NCBI GenBank assembly: GCA_025399215.1
Contig: MU621146.1
Span: 16,729 to 80,728 of the forward strand
DNA length: 64,000 nt
Source: Globomyces pollinis-pini
Lineage: Eukaryota > Chytridiomycota > Chytridiomycetes > Rhizophydiales > Globomycetaceae
Direction of reading: 5' to 3'
A model generated the notes under the pieces. That model was not told where the DNA came from, did no database searches, and worked only from the letters and a program-made list of their open reading frames with translations. The position numbers were made by a program, and so were the translations under genes. Positions 48,346-59,376 of the stretch are shown in pieces. Numbering within the stretch: position 1 is the first letter of the stretch; each line of letters begins with the position of its first letter.

Positions 48346-49377
48346 ATGTCAACTTCAAATGAGACTCTTTACTTTGGCGGTTTGCTGGAATTAGGGTGTT
48401 TAGCAATGGGATCCGTTGGCTCTTTTATAGTCCTATGCGATACTAAATTACCCTCGAATGCATTCTCGTTTTTTGTCAAGCTATTGATGTTGTCCAATTT
48501 GGGTATTGCTTGTAAGTAACTCAGTCTTAATTGAATATTAGTCTTGGCTTTATCTACTATTGTTATTCAAAGTCCTCTATGGGCCACATTATCTTCTATT
48601 ATGTTCCAGTACTTATTTCGACTATATTGCTCCATTTCAGTCACTCTTTCCTTAATACCTCTATATATCATCAAGTACAATGGTAGTATTAAGAACATCA
48701 AATGGAAACCTATCCTCACACTTATAACAGCTGTTTCCGGTGTATATTTGATTGCATATGCCATTCAAATTAAACTCATGTAAGTGCTAGTTGATTTAAC
48801 CGTTAGTATTTCTATTGTAAGAATAATTGATTTATTGTTCATTTTGTCTTCTGCTGCAATCATGATATGGGCATCAAGTAGTGCATGGTATATCCTCAAA
48901 GTCCAACAATTGGAGCGCCAGGACAATGTTACCAGATCGACTTATATAACAACAGAGATTTATAAACACCAAGCAGCATCAATGATGATGAAATTAGTGG
49001 CAGTGTTTGCTTTAATTGATATCGTTGTATGGATACCCTTGATCATCTACATGCTCTTTCAAGCCATATATGTTGACGAGAGTTCTAGACCAACTCTAAT
49101 ATTCCTGTATAACTTGGAGAGTTACTTGTTTGCCTTGAATGGATTATTTCACATGATTGGATTTCGATATGCTCTTCGACAATGGGTTGCACCTGTGATC
49201 AATACACCAAAACAAGTTCCAGTAGAGCATATTATCAAATTGAGGGACCGAAATCTTCTAATGACGAATCAAGTTGATGATACCATTCAAGATGATCCTG
49301 ATGTAATTATAGTGACACCTAATACTGAATTGACACAACAAAACACGATTAGTCTGGAAAATCAATCTAATCCTTAA
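48346..49377 (+). CDS. 7TM receptor-like protein, paralog 3
   Basis: Three exons (introns of about 30 and 27 nt) give about 325 aa. The family pattern is intact: helix 1 LGCLAMGSVGSFIVL, then LPSNAFSFFVKLLMLSNLGI, SLIPLYIIKYNGSIKNIKW, helix 5 LLFILSSAAIMIWASSSAW, helix 6 entry EIYKHQAASMMMKLVAVFAL with IVVWIPLIIYM, and helix 7 FALNGLFHMIGFRYAL. The tail is short and acidic (QVDDTIQDDPDVIIVTPN). I used the ATG at 48346 (MSTSNETLYFGG), which gives a short Asn-containing ectodomain; the ORF before it has no ATG. It is separated from paralogs 1 and 2 by the bZIP and KDM4-like genes. That may reflect a local duplication followed by insertion or rearrangement. Confidence 0.75.
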
Positions 49378-50130
49378 TATTTTCGAATCCTAATCTCATT
49401 TTGAATATACTAGACTAAATTAATATCAATATTTCCTTTTTAACGATCTGAAGAGAAACGTTCACTAATTTTTTAAATTATCTTGATGGTTTTGGCTTGG
49501 GAAACTTGGGAAAGAGGCAATTGAGGCTGAAACCTTTGACTGTTTAAAAATGAGACTTTTTTGCGATTGAAATTTTCACTCCAATCGATATTTCATTTAG
49601 CATTATGAACAGAGGTAAAGATGGGTCATCCTCATTTGTACTTGAACTTAGGGGTTATAGAATCGCAATGAACTGGTTGAATAGAATCGCGTATTACTTA
49701 CAGTATCATACTGTCGCTCCAGAGAACGGTCAGACTGATTGAATGAATTATGAACTTCCAAGCTGTATTTTTAAAACTCTCAATAGTTTAAACTTGTTCA
49801 AACCTCTGTTTTAAAAGTTGCTTCATAATAGGAACACAAAACATGTAGACCCAACCCAGTACACGATTATTGGTGGCTGAAACCGTATCCAACAACTGAA
49901 ATCAATCGAATTCGAATAGGAATTCAAGTTACCACCAGAGTCTCCTCGATTGTATGCTTTTTATATTATGAATGCTTGTATCTTAACCTCATTTGCACTT
50001 CACTTCTTCAATATTGAAACTCAAGCATGATCATATTACAAAACTGGACCCGTACATGGGTTTTACTCGATTAGCCTCAACGCCATGATTTGGATATATA
50101 ACATCGCTAGTTGTCAAATCTATCCATAAA
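49378..50130. other. Intergenic region upstream of tyrosinase
   Basis: This stretch of 753 nt has no ORF I can support, and no repeat or RNA gene was seen. A TATA box lies near its right end (listed separately). Confidence 0.5.
50095..50101 (+). promoter_or_regulatory. TATA box of the tyrosinase gene
   Basis: TATATAA is 36 nt upstream of the tyrosinase ATG at 50131, nearly the same spacing as the TATA element of the M36 protease. Called from motif and distance only. Confidence 0.45.
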
Positions 50131-51729
50131 ATGAAATTTGATCTTGGTTTGGTCATTGTCTTAGCTACCGTTGCTGCCCAACTACCTACTTGTGGCAAAG
50201 TAACATACAGGAAAGAAGTATCAGATATGACTGCTCAAGAATGGAAAGTATTTGTAGATACAATTAGAACTGCTAATAACCGTGGTATTTGGATTGCTGC
50301 AGCAAACACTCATAGTTCAATGAATCCTCAAATTCACTGGAACTGTAACTTCTACTTTTGGCACCGAAGGTTCTTATTGGATATTGAAAAGAAGTTACAA
50401 GCAATCAACCCTGCATTCTTTTTCCCATGGTGGGACTCTCCTACCACAGTCAACTCTGTTTCTAGAGCTGCTTTATGGAACCACATCGGGACTTTTGGTA
50501 CACCTGTGCGAAACAATCCATTCGGTGCTTCCATATTAAGAACAGATGATAATTCCAATCAACCATTGATTAGAGATATTCCTTCTTTGGAGTACTTGAA
50601 TGGTCAACTACCAGCCCAGACTTTGTATGATTCCTATACACAACAATCTTTAAGACGGGGTGGATTCTCATACTGGTCTCAGCGATCTGAAGCAACCCAT
50701 GGAGTGCTCCACTACACTGTTGGAGGAGATAATGGCCAAATGTCCTATATGCATTCACCAGCTGATCCTTTATTCTATATTCATCATGCTACTTTGGACT
50801 ACCTTTGGGTAAAAGCTCAAGATACGTGGAATGCTGCAAGACTTGGCCCAGCTGCTCAATATGGTGGTTTACAAAGCGATGGAAGATCCCGATGTACATT
50901 TAATAGTCGAATTCCAGGTTACAACAACATTCTGCAAGATGTTCTTTCTACTAAAAGTATTTGCGTTGAATATCTTCGTAGAGGACAAAGACCACCGGCT
51001 CTTATGAAGCGTGAAGAGTATACGACTAATTCATCAACCCCTATCAGCTCGGCTACTTCTACCAGCACTGTCAATGCTACTACCAATATCGCAGATTACA
51101 CAACCACCAAAGCATCAACTGGAGTAACAACTGCCACCAGTGTTTCTCTTACGACCTCCACAATTTCAAGTGTATCAAGTGCTACAACTCAAAGTGCAAA
51201 CACAACTCTATATGCCACTTCCGTTGTACCAACCACTACTGGAAGCCCATACCTTATCCCAACAAACATTGAAATCCTCATTCCAACTGATGTTCCGCGA
51301 TATCAATATCCAACCGATTACGTTCCAATGAAATCTTGTCCTCCACCAATGCCAGAAAAATGGTTGAAAATGCTCGCAGTAAACAGCAACTATGACGTTG
51401 TAAAACAACAAGTTGATGAAATTTACAGTGATTGTAACACGTTGGTGACAAAATTAAGCAATGGTTACGAAGTTCCACCAATGGTTGATTGGGATTGCGA
51501 AAAGCGTCCAGTGATTTCCTTCACCGAAGATGAATGTATCAAGTATTCTGGTAAAGATGGTATTGCAGTACCATATACACCATATGGTCCTTATGCTGAT
51601 GGTAATAGCACCGTATATACACCAGAAAAGAGCAAACCTCTCGATAACAATTACCAAATTGAATCTGCTGCTATATATGAAAAAATCTCTTTGTTTGGTG
51701 CTGCAATCGCAGCTCTTCTTGCTCTTTAA
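50131..51729 (+). CDS. Secreted tyrosinase with Ser/Thr-rich stalk and probable GPI anchor
   Basis: A single exon of 532 aa. A signal peptide (MKFDLGLVIVLATVAAQ) is followed by a type-3 copper domain. CuA ligands are likely H61, H69 and H78 (HSSMNPQIHW, NFYFWHRRFL). CuB ligands are H190 and H194 in EATHGVLHYTVGGDNG and H218/H219 in ADPLFYIHHATLDYLW. The enzyme oxidises monophenols and diphenols to quinones, feeding melanin formation or protein cross-linking. Residues 290-370 form a Ser/Thr-rich, probably O-glycosylated stalk (TTSTISSVSSATTQSANTT). Pro-rich and Cys-containing segments follow (YVPMKSCPPPMPEKW), then a hydrophobic C-terminal run (ISLFGAAIAALLAL) that fits a GPI signal. It is intronless in an intron-rich window. 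A cell-surface location is inferred from the two terminal signals. Confidence 0.94.
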   Translation: MKFDLGLVIVLATVAAQLPTCGKVTYRKEVSDMTAQEWKVFVDTIRTANNRGIWIAAANTHSSMNPQIHWNCNFYFWHRRFLLDIEKKLQAINPAFFFPWWDSPTTVNSVSRAALWNHIGTFGTPVRNNPFGASILRTDDNSNQPLIRDIPSLEYLNGQLPAQTLYDSYTQQSLRRGGFSYWSQRSEATHGVLHYTVGGDNGQMSYMHSPADPLFYIHHATLDYLWVKAQDTWNAARLGPAAQYGGLQSDGRSRCTFNSRIPGYNNILQDVLSTKSICVEYLRRGQRPPALMKREEYTTNSSTPISSATSTSTVNATTNIADYTTTKASTGVTTATSVSLTTSTISSVSSATTQSANTTLYATSVVPTTTGSPYLIPTNIEILIPTDVPRYQYPTDYVPMKSCPPPMPEKWLKMLAVNSNYDVVKQQVDEIYSDCNTLVTKLSNGYEVPPMVDWDCEKRPVISFTEDECIKYSGKDGIAVPYTPYGPYADGNSTVYTPEKSKPLDNNYQIESAAIYEKISLFGAAIAALLAL

Positions 51730-52316
51730 TTCTAGAATTCCATTCATTCAAAAATAAACTTTTTTGAATCCTCTTAATCTTATGATGCATCTTTCCCATT
51801 ACAGAGATTACTACTGTTTACTCTTAAACGATTTCGAACCGTTTGAGACAAAGGTTTGATATCAAAACAGAGTCTTCTATCAAATGCCAAAGTCACTTTG
51901 AAAAAATGGAACTACAGTGGATGTTGCTGATAAGAAACTTGTGGTCAAGGTTGAAATAGACATTGGTACACTTTGAAATGTTTGTCATTAAACGCAAACT
52001 ATGGATATATAACCAACTTGACACAAAAGTTGATTGGATAAGGACATGTTCCTGTGTATCACCAATGACCTAAATGGTACCAGATCCCTTATTCACATAT
52101 AAAATTTGGCGGTTATTCATGTGTGTGGATAGGTTGTGTGACGAAATGTTTCTATAAACTCTCATAATTGAAGTTTATAAACGTCATCTATCGTCATTAT
52201 GTTTTCGAAATAAGCAATTTCGGACTGGTATTCATTTCGGATATTTGTACACATTAATCTCAATTTTGAGTGGATGGCGATTCGACTTGAACGGATAATT
52301 ATAGGTACCACAAGAA
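51730..52316. other. Intergenic region between tyrosinase and astacin
   Basis: This stretch of 587 nt has no supported gene. A short coding-like frame (VDVADKKLVVKVEIDIGTL, about 51916-51977) has no start or splice partner and may be chance. Confidence 0.45.
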
Positions 52317-53645
52317 ATGTATAAAAAGCTGTTCGTTTCTTGTAAATTTCATATGTACTATTACAGCATTTTATTGCCTCTCGTTGCTTGTGTGCCTTTG
52401 GGAAATTTCAACCCATTTGAATTTTTCGATTCATCTACTACTTACACTGTGGATGTAGGCGGGCGTCCAGTAGAGTATTTCCTGACTACTGTACCATCAG
52501 GAAAGACATTGGCAATCACCAATGGTGATTTGGTTTTGGGCGAAGTAAAAGAGGAATTTGAAAAAAACATCGTTGATACACCAATTCTTACACTCCACGA
52601 ACCATTTGCAACTATGGAATTGGATCGATCATCTTTTACACGTCTGCTTTGGCCAAACAAAACCCTGAATTTTAGTTGGGGTTCAGTTCAAGATTCAGCA
52701 AAAATGAAATTGATTCAAGCCATGGAAGATTGGAAAAGACTGAACGATATTCGTTTTCAAGAAGTACCAGTGAATTCTACCGAAAACCATGTTGAGATGA
52801 GTGATGGAAGCGGCTGTTTTGCAAATGTTGGGATGATTGGTGGAAAACAAATACTTGGTTTGTCTGTTTCTTGTGATATGAGATCAGCACGTCATGAACT
52901 GGCACATGCCTTGGGGTTTATTCACGAACAATCAAGACCAGACCGAGACGAATATGTGAACATTAATTTTGATAAAATACAAGTAAGTAATCCCTTCGTT
53001 CATTTTAGCCTGGAAAAGAGGGCAATTTTAGGAAGTGGGAAGGAATTCAATTAGAAGATCAAACTCCATATGATTTTGGTACATTAAAGTCAATGGTTAA
53101 CCTTCGTAGATAGCATGATGCATTATAGTGGTACGGCATTCTCAATCGATGGTTCTCCAACAATAACACGTAAAGATGGTTCCAAGATTGAGAGAAAAAC
53201 TGAAATTACATTATTTGATTCAGCTGGAATGTACTTGGCATACCCTGCTGATGAAGTTCATGTGGTTTCTGCTAAACTCGTTGATGACAAATCATCTTGT
53301 TTTGAATCAATTTCAATTGCAAATGGTGCGCAGATCGGCTTGGCAATCTGTTCCTTGTCTAACTTACAATCATTTTACTATGAGAAAACTACAGGGTTTA
53401 TAAGAAAAACTGGATCGAACTTCTGTATTTCTACACGAAATGAATCGGGACACTCAACACCTCAACTGATGCCCTGCCAACCAGGTAGCACAATTCAACG
53501 GTGGAAGTATGAAGACCAACAGATAAAATCTTTTAGCCAAGATAACGTTTGCATAGATGCTACTGGAGATGAAAGTGATAGCATGGTTTTACGAACGAAT
53601 ACCTGCAATGGTGAATCATTCCAAAAGTTTACATTAAAAATGTAA
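52317..53645 (+). CDS. Astacin (M12A) metalloprotease with ricin-type lectin tail
   Basis: Three exons (introns of about 26 and 31 nt) give about 425 aa. The N-terminus is hydrophobic and secretory (a better signal peptide may start at M13, MYYYSILLPLVACVPLG), then a pro-region. The astacin signature is complete: HELAHALGFIHEQSRPDRDE gives zinc ligands H193, H197 and H203. The Met-turn SMMHYSGTAFS is restored only after removing the intron at about 53080-53110. After the protease domain (about residues 105-300) the C-terminal 130 residues look like a beta-trefoil with Cys and QRW/FQKF repeats (NFCISTRNESG, GSTIQRWKYE, NVCIDATGDESDS, ESFQKFTLKM), as in ricin-B lectins. The protein is probably a secreted sugar-targeted protease. 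Astacins are uncommon in fungi, and this domain pairing is notable. Confidence 0.9.
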
Positions 53646-53728
53646 TTTCATCTAGCTTTTTACTTCACTGATACAATGAGTAAATTCTTTAATATAGAAC
53701 ACCATTTATTGGACAGTTAGGTTTAATT

Positions 53729-55272
53729 TTATTGAATTTTCACCCATTTCATTGGATCTTTACGCCTTCCATAACCTCTGATGGAAATTGGATGCGCTTC
53801 TGTATTGAATACATATTCATTTAAATTGATTACATTAGAATCACTGAATAGCAAGTACAAATACTTCAATGTTTCGGCGATGAAGAAAGATTCCAATCGA
53901 TCCAAAGGTTTCCCACTCTCTATTCCATGAAATGCAACTTCACCCATAGCATTGTCGATTAAGGATTGAATAATTTTTTTGCCCCATTCTCTATATTTAG
54001 GATCTTTTGTGATTCGATACTGATAAAATATCGATTCAATAACTTCTGGTCTTAAACTTACTTTGTCTTCTATCAAGGTTATACTTCCATCACTTTGAAC
54101 ATTCATAATTTCTCCTCCAAGTCCAGTTTTAGTTGAAGCATAAGATTTATAACACGTATCAGTAATTCTTCTTCCAATATCCAGTTGTTCAGACCAATTA
54201 TTGGTCATCCTTGTGATTCCACCCAAGCTAAACATACCTCCAGCAAAGCATGATAAATGATGAAAGACTTTGTTTCCGTCACCGATTCCGTCTGAGATAT
54301 ATGCATTATGTTTGTCCCGTACTAATAGATTGTCTTTGATGGCATTCATGGATAAATCATACATATCTCGATACTTCTCTTCCTTAGTGCTGATCCAAAT
54401 TTTTAATAGATATTCATAAAACGAGTCGCTATCAGGTCCAATGCTATATCGATAAGGCGCTGTAAATTTATTTGCGAATGTGTTGATATAAGACGGATAC
54501 AAACCTGGAATCTCTGTTTGCATATTTTTAAGTATATCTAGCACACCTAAAGCCTAACGGTAAAATTGAAATGTGAAATTACTTTCTCTTGATATACAGG
54601 GTTGCCAGTTATGTCAGAAAGGTATTGCATTTCTAATTGTATAGTCCCGATGGAGGCAAGTAATCCCGAAGATGAAGTGGACTGCCCAGTTCTTAAGTTG
54701 AACCACATCGATGGAAGGCCATTACTTTGGAACGCCTTCAATAGTCTGTTGGCCAAATCGACAGCTTTGTCGATATATCGAAAATCGGGATCCAACTCAT
54801 ATGCAGATAAAAGTCCACCAAGAACTCTTATAGTTATTTCAAAGTGGTTATTCTTCTCTTCCGAGCTCGGATCAATATCAAAGTTCATGTTGTTTAGTAC
54901 GAGTGATTTTGCTTCTTGATATTCATCCATTAATCCAGCTATATAGAGGGTATCTAGGGAATCTACTGGAGTGAACATATAGCTGTAAGAAGTCCAATTG
55001 CTGCCTTTCATTGTAATTGGTTTCAATTCATCTGAACCCCATGCATATAGTTTATAGCTATTCCAAGCGTGTAATATTAAAGTCTTCATTTGGTTTTGTA
55101 TAACTACATCATCATCTGAAGTGCTGTTTGAATGCTGGATTAAATTCACCGGAATAGGGTCAATTTCAACTACATTCTCTTTATAACCAAATTCCACAGT
55201 AACTAGCAATAGCAAGCACATTCCAATGATGCTATAGATGCAAACTCTCTTTAAAATTGCTCTTTTCAACAT
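53729..55272 (-). CDS. Class I alpha-1,2-mannosidase (GH47)
   Basis: Two exons with a 29 nt intron (about 54556-54584) give about 500 aa. It is a type II membrane protein: MLKRAILKRVCIYSIIGMCL begins with a basic stretch followed by a signal anchor. The GH47 catalytic domain has hallmark segments: LHAWNSYKLYAWGSDELKP, DSLDTLYIAGLMDEYQEA, FEITIRVLGGLLSAY, SGLLASIGTIQLEMQYLSD, DSDSFYEYLLKIW, FHHLSCFAGGMFSLG, SLRPEVIESIFYQYRITKD, and the C-terminal FNTEAHPISI with the calcium-binding Thr. Catalytic acids are expected in FEITIR and RPEVIES. The enzyme trims alpha-1,2-mannose from N-glycans in the ER or Golgi. I chose ATG 55272; the frame is open a little further upstream with no ATG. Length and motifs are normal. 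Confidence 0.94.
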
Positions 55273-55391
55273 GATTTTGTAAAAGTTTCGTATTTGGTAA
55301 TGGTGAGTTTTTGGCGTTTGCCTATTCAAAAATCAATGTTTCAAAAGATCTGGACAAATTTCTCTAAACTAAATGCAATTTTTTATTGAAA

Positions 55392-56415
55392 TCAACAGCA
55401 ACCACCTCCCACTGAATTAGTTGTGGGGGTGACCAACACTAAAGGCTTTCTGGGACCAACTTTTACTCCTGTATATAAAAATAGATTTAAGGTACCATTT
55501 TGTTCCAATGCTTTTAACTCAGCATCTGAGCATTGGGATATATCTCTGGATAGGTTTAATGAATGAAAGATTCTTTTAGAGTTAGCGATACTTGATATCT
55601 TACGTTGACGCGAGGGATGTAAATGCCTTCACTTTTAAGAGTTAAAAAAATTACCTCTTCAACATTTAAACCAGTTTTGGCAGAAGCTTCCTGTCTGTAA
55701 AAAACTATCCAAGATACCTTAAAGTTAGCAGACTATTTTTACCAAATATAACAAGCCATTCTTTTCAGCAAACGCTTCACCTTCCTCACGAGTCACTTGT
55801 CGTTTATGTGCTAAGTCACTATGATAATGAGGGTATGTATTAGATACCATTTGTTGGCAACCACAATAGTCTTAATATGGTCATTACCATGTTGCTTCAC
55901 ATCCTCCAACCAACTCAGTAAATGTAAGAATGTGTCGCGCCGTGTAACTTGATATTAATTTCAATAGACACAAACCATCAAATACCTGTTATGTAAATAT
56001 CGCTAGATATGCATACCAGTAAACAACCAATTGCACCTCTGTAATAGGCTCTAGAAATTGAACGAAAGCTTTCTTGGCCTGTGAAATTGAGTAATACTGT
56101 AGTTGTTGATACCTGCAGTGTCCCATATTTGTAATTTAATTTGTTTATCATGTAAATCAATAACTGTTGAACCAAATTCAATGCCTAATATTGTTAGAAC
56201 AGCTATAATTGAAAGAGGAATGATAAGATATGATCCAGAATACTAAGCTGTGGAAGTGAGTTACCAATTGTAGTTTCCGTTGGTGTGAATTCTTTGTTTG
56301 TCAGTCTCAATAGTAAGCATGATTTCCCCACTCTAAGATAGTAATAAGCTAGATGATAGAAATACCCACTGTCTCCTACACTGATGTATTTGAGTAAGTA
56401 ATCGTATTTTGACAT
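55392..56415 (-). CDS. RAB2: Rab GTPase, RAB2-type
   Basis: About eight exons with introns of 28-36 nt plus one near 80 nt give about 210 aa. All G-motifs are present after splicing: GDSGVGKS (P-loop, split by an intron), TTIGIEFG (switch I), WDTAGQESFRS (switch II), NKCDL and EASAK. YYRGAIGCLLVFDVTRRDTF and HLLSWLEDVKQHGND are characteristic of the RAB2/RAB14/RAB4 branch. The C-terminus ends in GGGCC, the double-Cys prenylation motif of RAB2. RAB2 works at the ER-Golgi interface and in Golgi and endolysosomal traffic. RAB14 cannot be excluded but its usual tail differs. It is divergent from TAF6 with a shared region of about 290 nt. Confidence 0.92.
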
Positions 56416-56709
56416 TAAAAAGTAAAGAAGCTTTGGCTGGGAATTTGGCTCACTTTAGCTTTCTTGGAGAATTTATTCAGGAAGAGAATGAATATAGAGA
56501 ACAGTGAAGTCTGAGAACAGAGGGATATCAATATAGGGAACAGATGAGTATGAATATGAGCTTATCAACCAACGCAAATACTGGTAGTTGTATGAAGTAA
56601 TAGTTTAAATAAGATTACAACTCTTTAAATCTAAGAGAATCATAAGATTTATTTGGATTTCTTTTATCAGCTCCGTAGGCTATTGGAAATCTTTACTTTT
56701 TTCATAAAA

Positions 56710-58261
56710 ATGAGTGTTTTGCCAGTCGATATTGTCTATTCTATTGCAGAATCTATAGGTATTCAAGATCATGTTATTAACTGAGCTAGGTACGGATTTA
56801 ATTGATGTTTAATTTAAAGGTGTTACTCTTCGTCAAGTAATTAATCAATCTCATTCACACTCAATTAGGATGTAGCAAATGTTTTAATTGAAGATACGGA
56901 ATATCGATTAAGAGAAATTATCCATGTAAGAGCATTGATGTTAAATTCATTACAGGAATCTGTAAAGTATATGAGACATTCAAACAGAAGAAAATTGAAT
57001 CCAAGTGATCTAAATTCTGCTCTATCTGTTAAAAATACTCAACCACTTTATGGCTATACTCACCCAATTCAATTTAAGCAAGTTTTAGTGGGGAATCAAC
57101 CATTATATTACTTGGAGGATGCAGAGATCGATTTAGAAGAGTTGGTTAATCGACCACTCCCTCCAGTACCCTTAGAAGTCACATTTACTGGTACTATTAC
57201 TATCGTATATTTAATTCCCTTAGCTCATTGGTTAGCCATTGAAGGTGTTCAGCCAAGAATAGTACAAAACCCTACTTCTAGTGGTAAGATTTATTGATAT
57301 TCAACTGTGATTGTAGAACGTATGGCATCACAGGACAAATTAACGGATTCCACACCAACTGAAAAGGCTAAAGTATTATCAAAAGATCCATTAGTAAAGG
57401 AAGTTTTGACCAAGGAGCTGAATCAATATTTCGAGAAAATAACCAATTATGTAACTAGTGAATCAAAAGCATTGCAAGTCATGGCCGTTGAAAGTTTATC
57501 GTCTGATCCAGGAATTCAAGCTTTGATGCCTTATTTTGCCAAATTTATAAACGATTCCGTATTTTTAGCTCAAATTAATGCTATTTAGATTATAGTGAAT
57601 CTTAAAACAGCCAAAAGTCTCCACTTTTGTACATGTTTGATGATCATGGTGGACTCATTGTTAAAAAACAAGCATCTGTTTGTTGATCCGTATGTAAGTA
57701 TTTCTATCAAAAATAATTCCTGTCAATATATATTCCCTCATGTTGATGTCTTTAATCTTTTAGTTGCATCAATTTATATCTCCTATTTTAACCTGTATGG
57801 TTGCTAAAAAGCTCTCTTTACCTGGTGAGGACCATTTAGCATTGCGAAGATTTGCATCAAGCTTGATCAAACATATTCTTAACACATCTGGAGCAACCTA
57901 TCCTGATCTACAATCAAGAATAACAAAAACATTGTTACATTCGTTATTAGACCACAATAAGCCATTCTCATCGGTGTATGGAACACTTTATGGAATGAAT
58001 ATTCTTGGTCATGAAGTGGTAACTCATTTAGTATTACCTCATGTGAAACTATTCGGTGTAAAATTAGCTGGAGTGATCCCAGAGGATCAGCAGGCAGATG
58101 CGGATGCAGCAAAATATCTTATGATCGACATATTGTTAGAACATTTCCGCCAAGTTGTCAGCAATGACCCTGACAAAGTTGAAGAGTCAATAGATCATTA
58201 CAAGCCGATCTATGGTGATTTTGCAGAAAGTGTTTTTGAAAAATTCAAAAATATGGTTTAA
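56710..58261 (+). CDS. TAF6: TFIID subunit TAF6
   Basis: About seven exons with introns 25-35 nt give about 430 aa. The histone-fold domain starts at the N-terminus: MSVLPVDIVYSIAESIGIQD, then DVANVLIEDTEYRLREII and SLQESVKYMRHSNRRKLNPS, DLNSALSVKNTQPLYGYTHP. The middle HEAT-repeat domain is equally typical: LEVTFTG...HWLAIEGVQP, KEVLTKELNQYFEKITNYV, SDPGIQALMPYFAKFI, LHQFISPILTCMVAKKLSLP, HLALRRFASSLIKHIL and LQSRITKTLLHSLLD. TAF6 pairs with TAF9 as an H4-H3-like dimer inside TFIID (and SAGA in fungi). It lacks the long metazoan C-terminal extension, as expected for a fungal-size protein. Confidence 0.95.
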
Positions 58262-58349
58262 TATGGCTGTAGTAGCTGTATTTTCGAATAAATAGTTCAT
58301 TATCAGCGTATGTTTGGGGTTTTTACAGTGTCCCATTTATTGAATATCA

Positions 58350-59110
58350 TTAATTTTGATTGATTTCTGATTCTTTCAACTGACTTAAACTGTCCACCTT
58401 TTTAATAGATCCATCAGTCTCAATTTGAATTAAATTTTCGATTAGTTTGGTCGTATCTGTAGTTGCTTCAGGTGAAACAGTTTTAATTTGCTTTCGAGTA
58501 TCTTGACGATGCTTACGGATAACTACTCTGGTTTTTTCTGCAGAGACGTGAATAGACTTCAACAAGGCCTTCTTGGATTCTTCTGTCATCCTGTTACAGA
58601 TTAGCTTGGATTATATAAACCTTGGGATTGGAACTTTTAATGTCGTCGAATCAATTTTAATTGGATTTAATCCTAGTTTACTATGTCCTTTTATAGACTT
58701 TTCAACTAATCCAGTCAACTGTTTAAAACTTTAGTATTTTAATGTACGATTTACATCTTCATCCGGTAATACTACCATTAAGTTACTAGCATCTTTCACA
58801 TGAATCTGTGCGATTTGAGTTAAAGGAATCTGCTTTTGGTTCAAATTGACCAATACAGGATCTAGAATTGCTGGATTTGCCCTTCCGATCCGAATTTTAT
58901 CCAAAGATTGTTCAAAAGCATGAATGCATTTATCTAATTTTAATTTCAATGGTTGAATATCGTAATCTAAACATTAGTAAAGTGAATAAGAAAACCAATG
59001 TTAGTTGCTTTCAAAGGTTTGGATGACTTTTTGCTGGATGATTTTGCAAGATTGAATGCATTAGAGTGAAATAATCTTACAAAAAGAGTATATCTAGGGA
59101 GTAGTACCAT
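58350..59110 (-). CDS. MRRF: Mitochondrial ribosome recycling factor
   Basis: Four exons (introns near 28-36 nt) give about 220 aa. The N-terminus is a mitochondrial presequence: MVLLPRYTLFVRLFHSNAFN, with no acidic residues in the first 30. The RRF fold follows: KLDKCIHAFEQSLDKIRIGR, ANPAILDPVLVNLNQKQIPL, AQIHVKDASNLMVVLPDED, GLNPIKIDSTTLKVPIPR and MTEESKKALLKSIHVSAEKT, RVVIRKHRQDTRKQIK. RRF splits the post-termination ribosome together with EF-G2. The intron at about 58711-58746 is needed because the unspliced frame has a stop; with it, LPDED joins LTGLVEKSIK. All core elements are present, and the length is normal. Confidence 0.95.
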
Positions 59111-59376
59111 CGGGATATGTTTTTCAGATTTCAGGAAAGAAAATTTTTGTTCAAGTAGTTTAAGTTACATAATACAAGTATTTAGCAAGAATACTAAGCA
59201 AATATGTAAGACGCGATGGAAACTTCACAAATTAGATTTTATGTATCCCTTCCATTGAAAAAATTAAGACGCGGTCTAATTAAACACTCATGTTATACAT
59301 AAGGCTGCTGCAGAGTTGATCCTGTTAAACTAATAGAATAAGCGATTTTTGAAATGAGTATATTAGGTTATGTAGC

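Noticed and set aside
51208..51747. Several minus-strand ORFs opposite the tyrosinase stalk
   Set aside because: They are shadows of the Ser/Thr/Pro-rich stalk and tail coding sequence.
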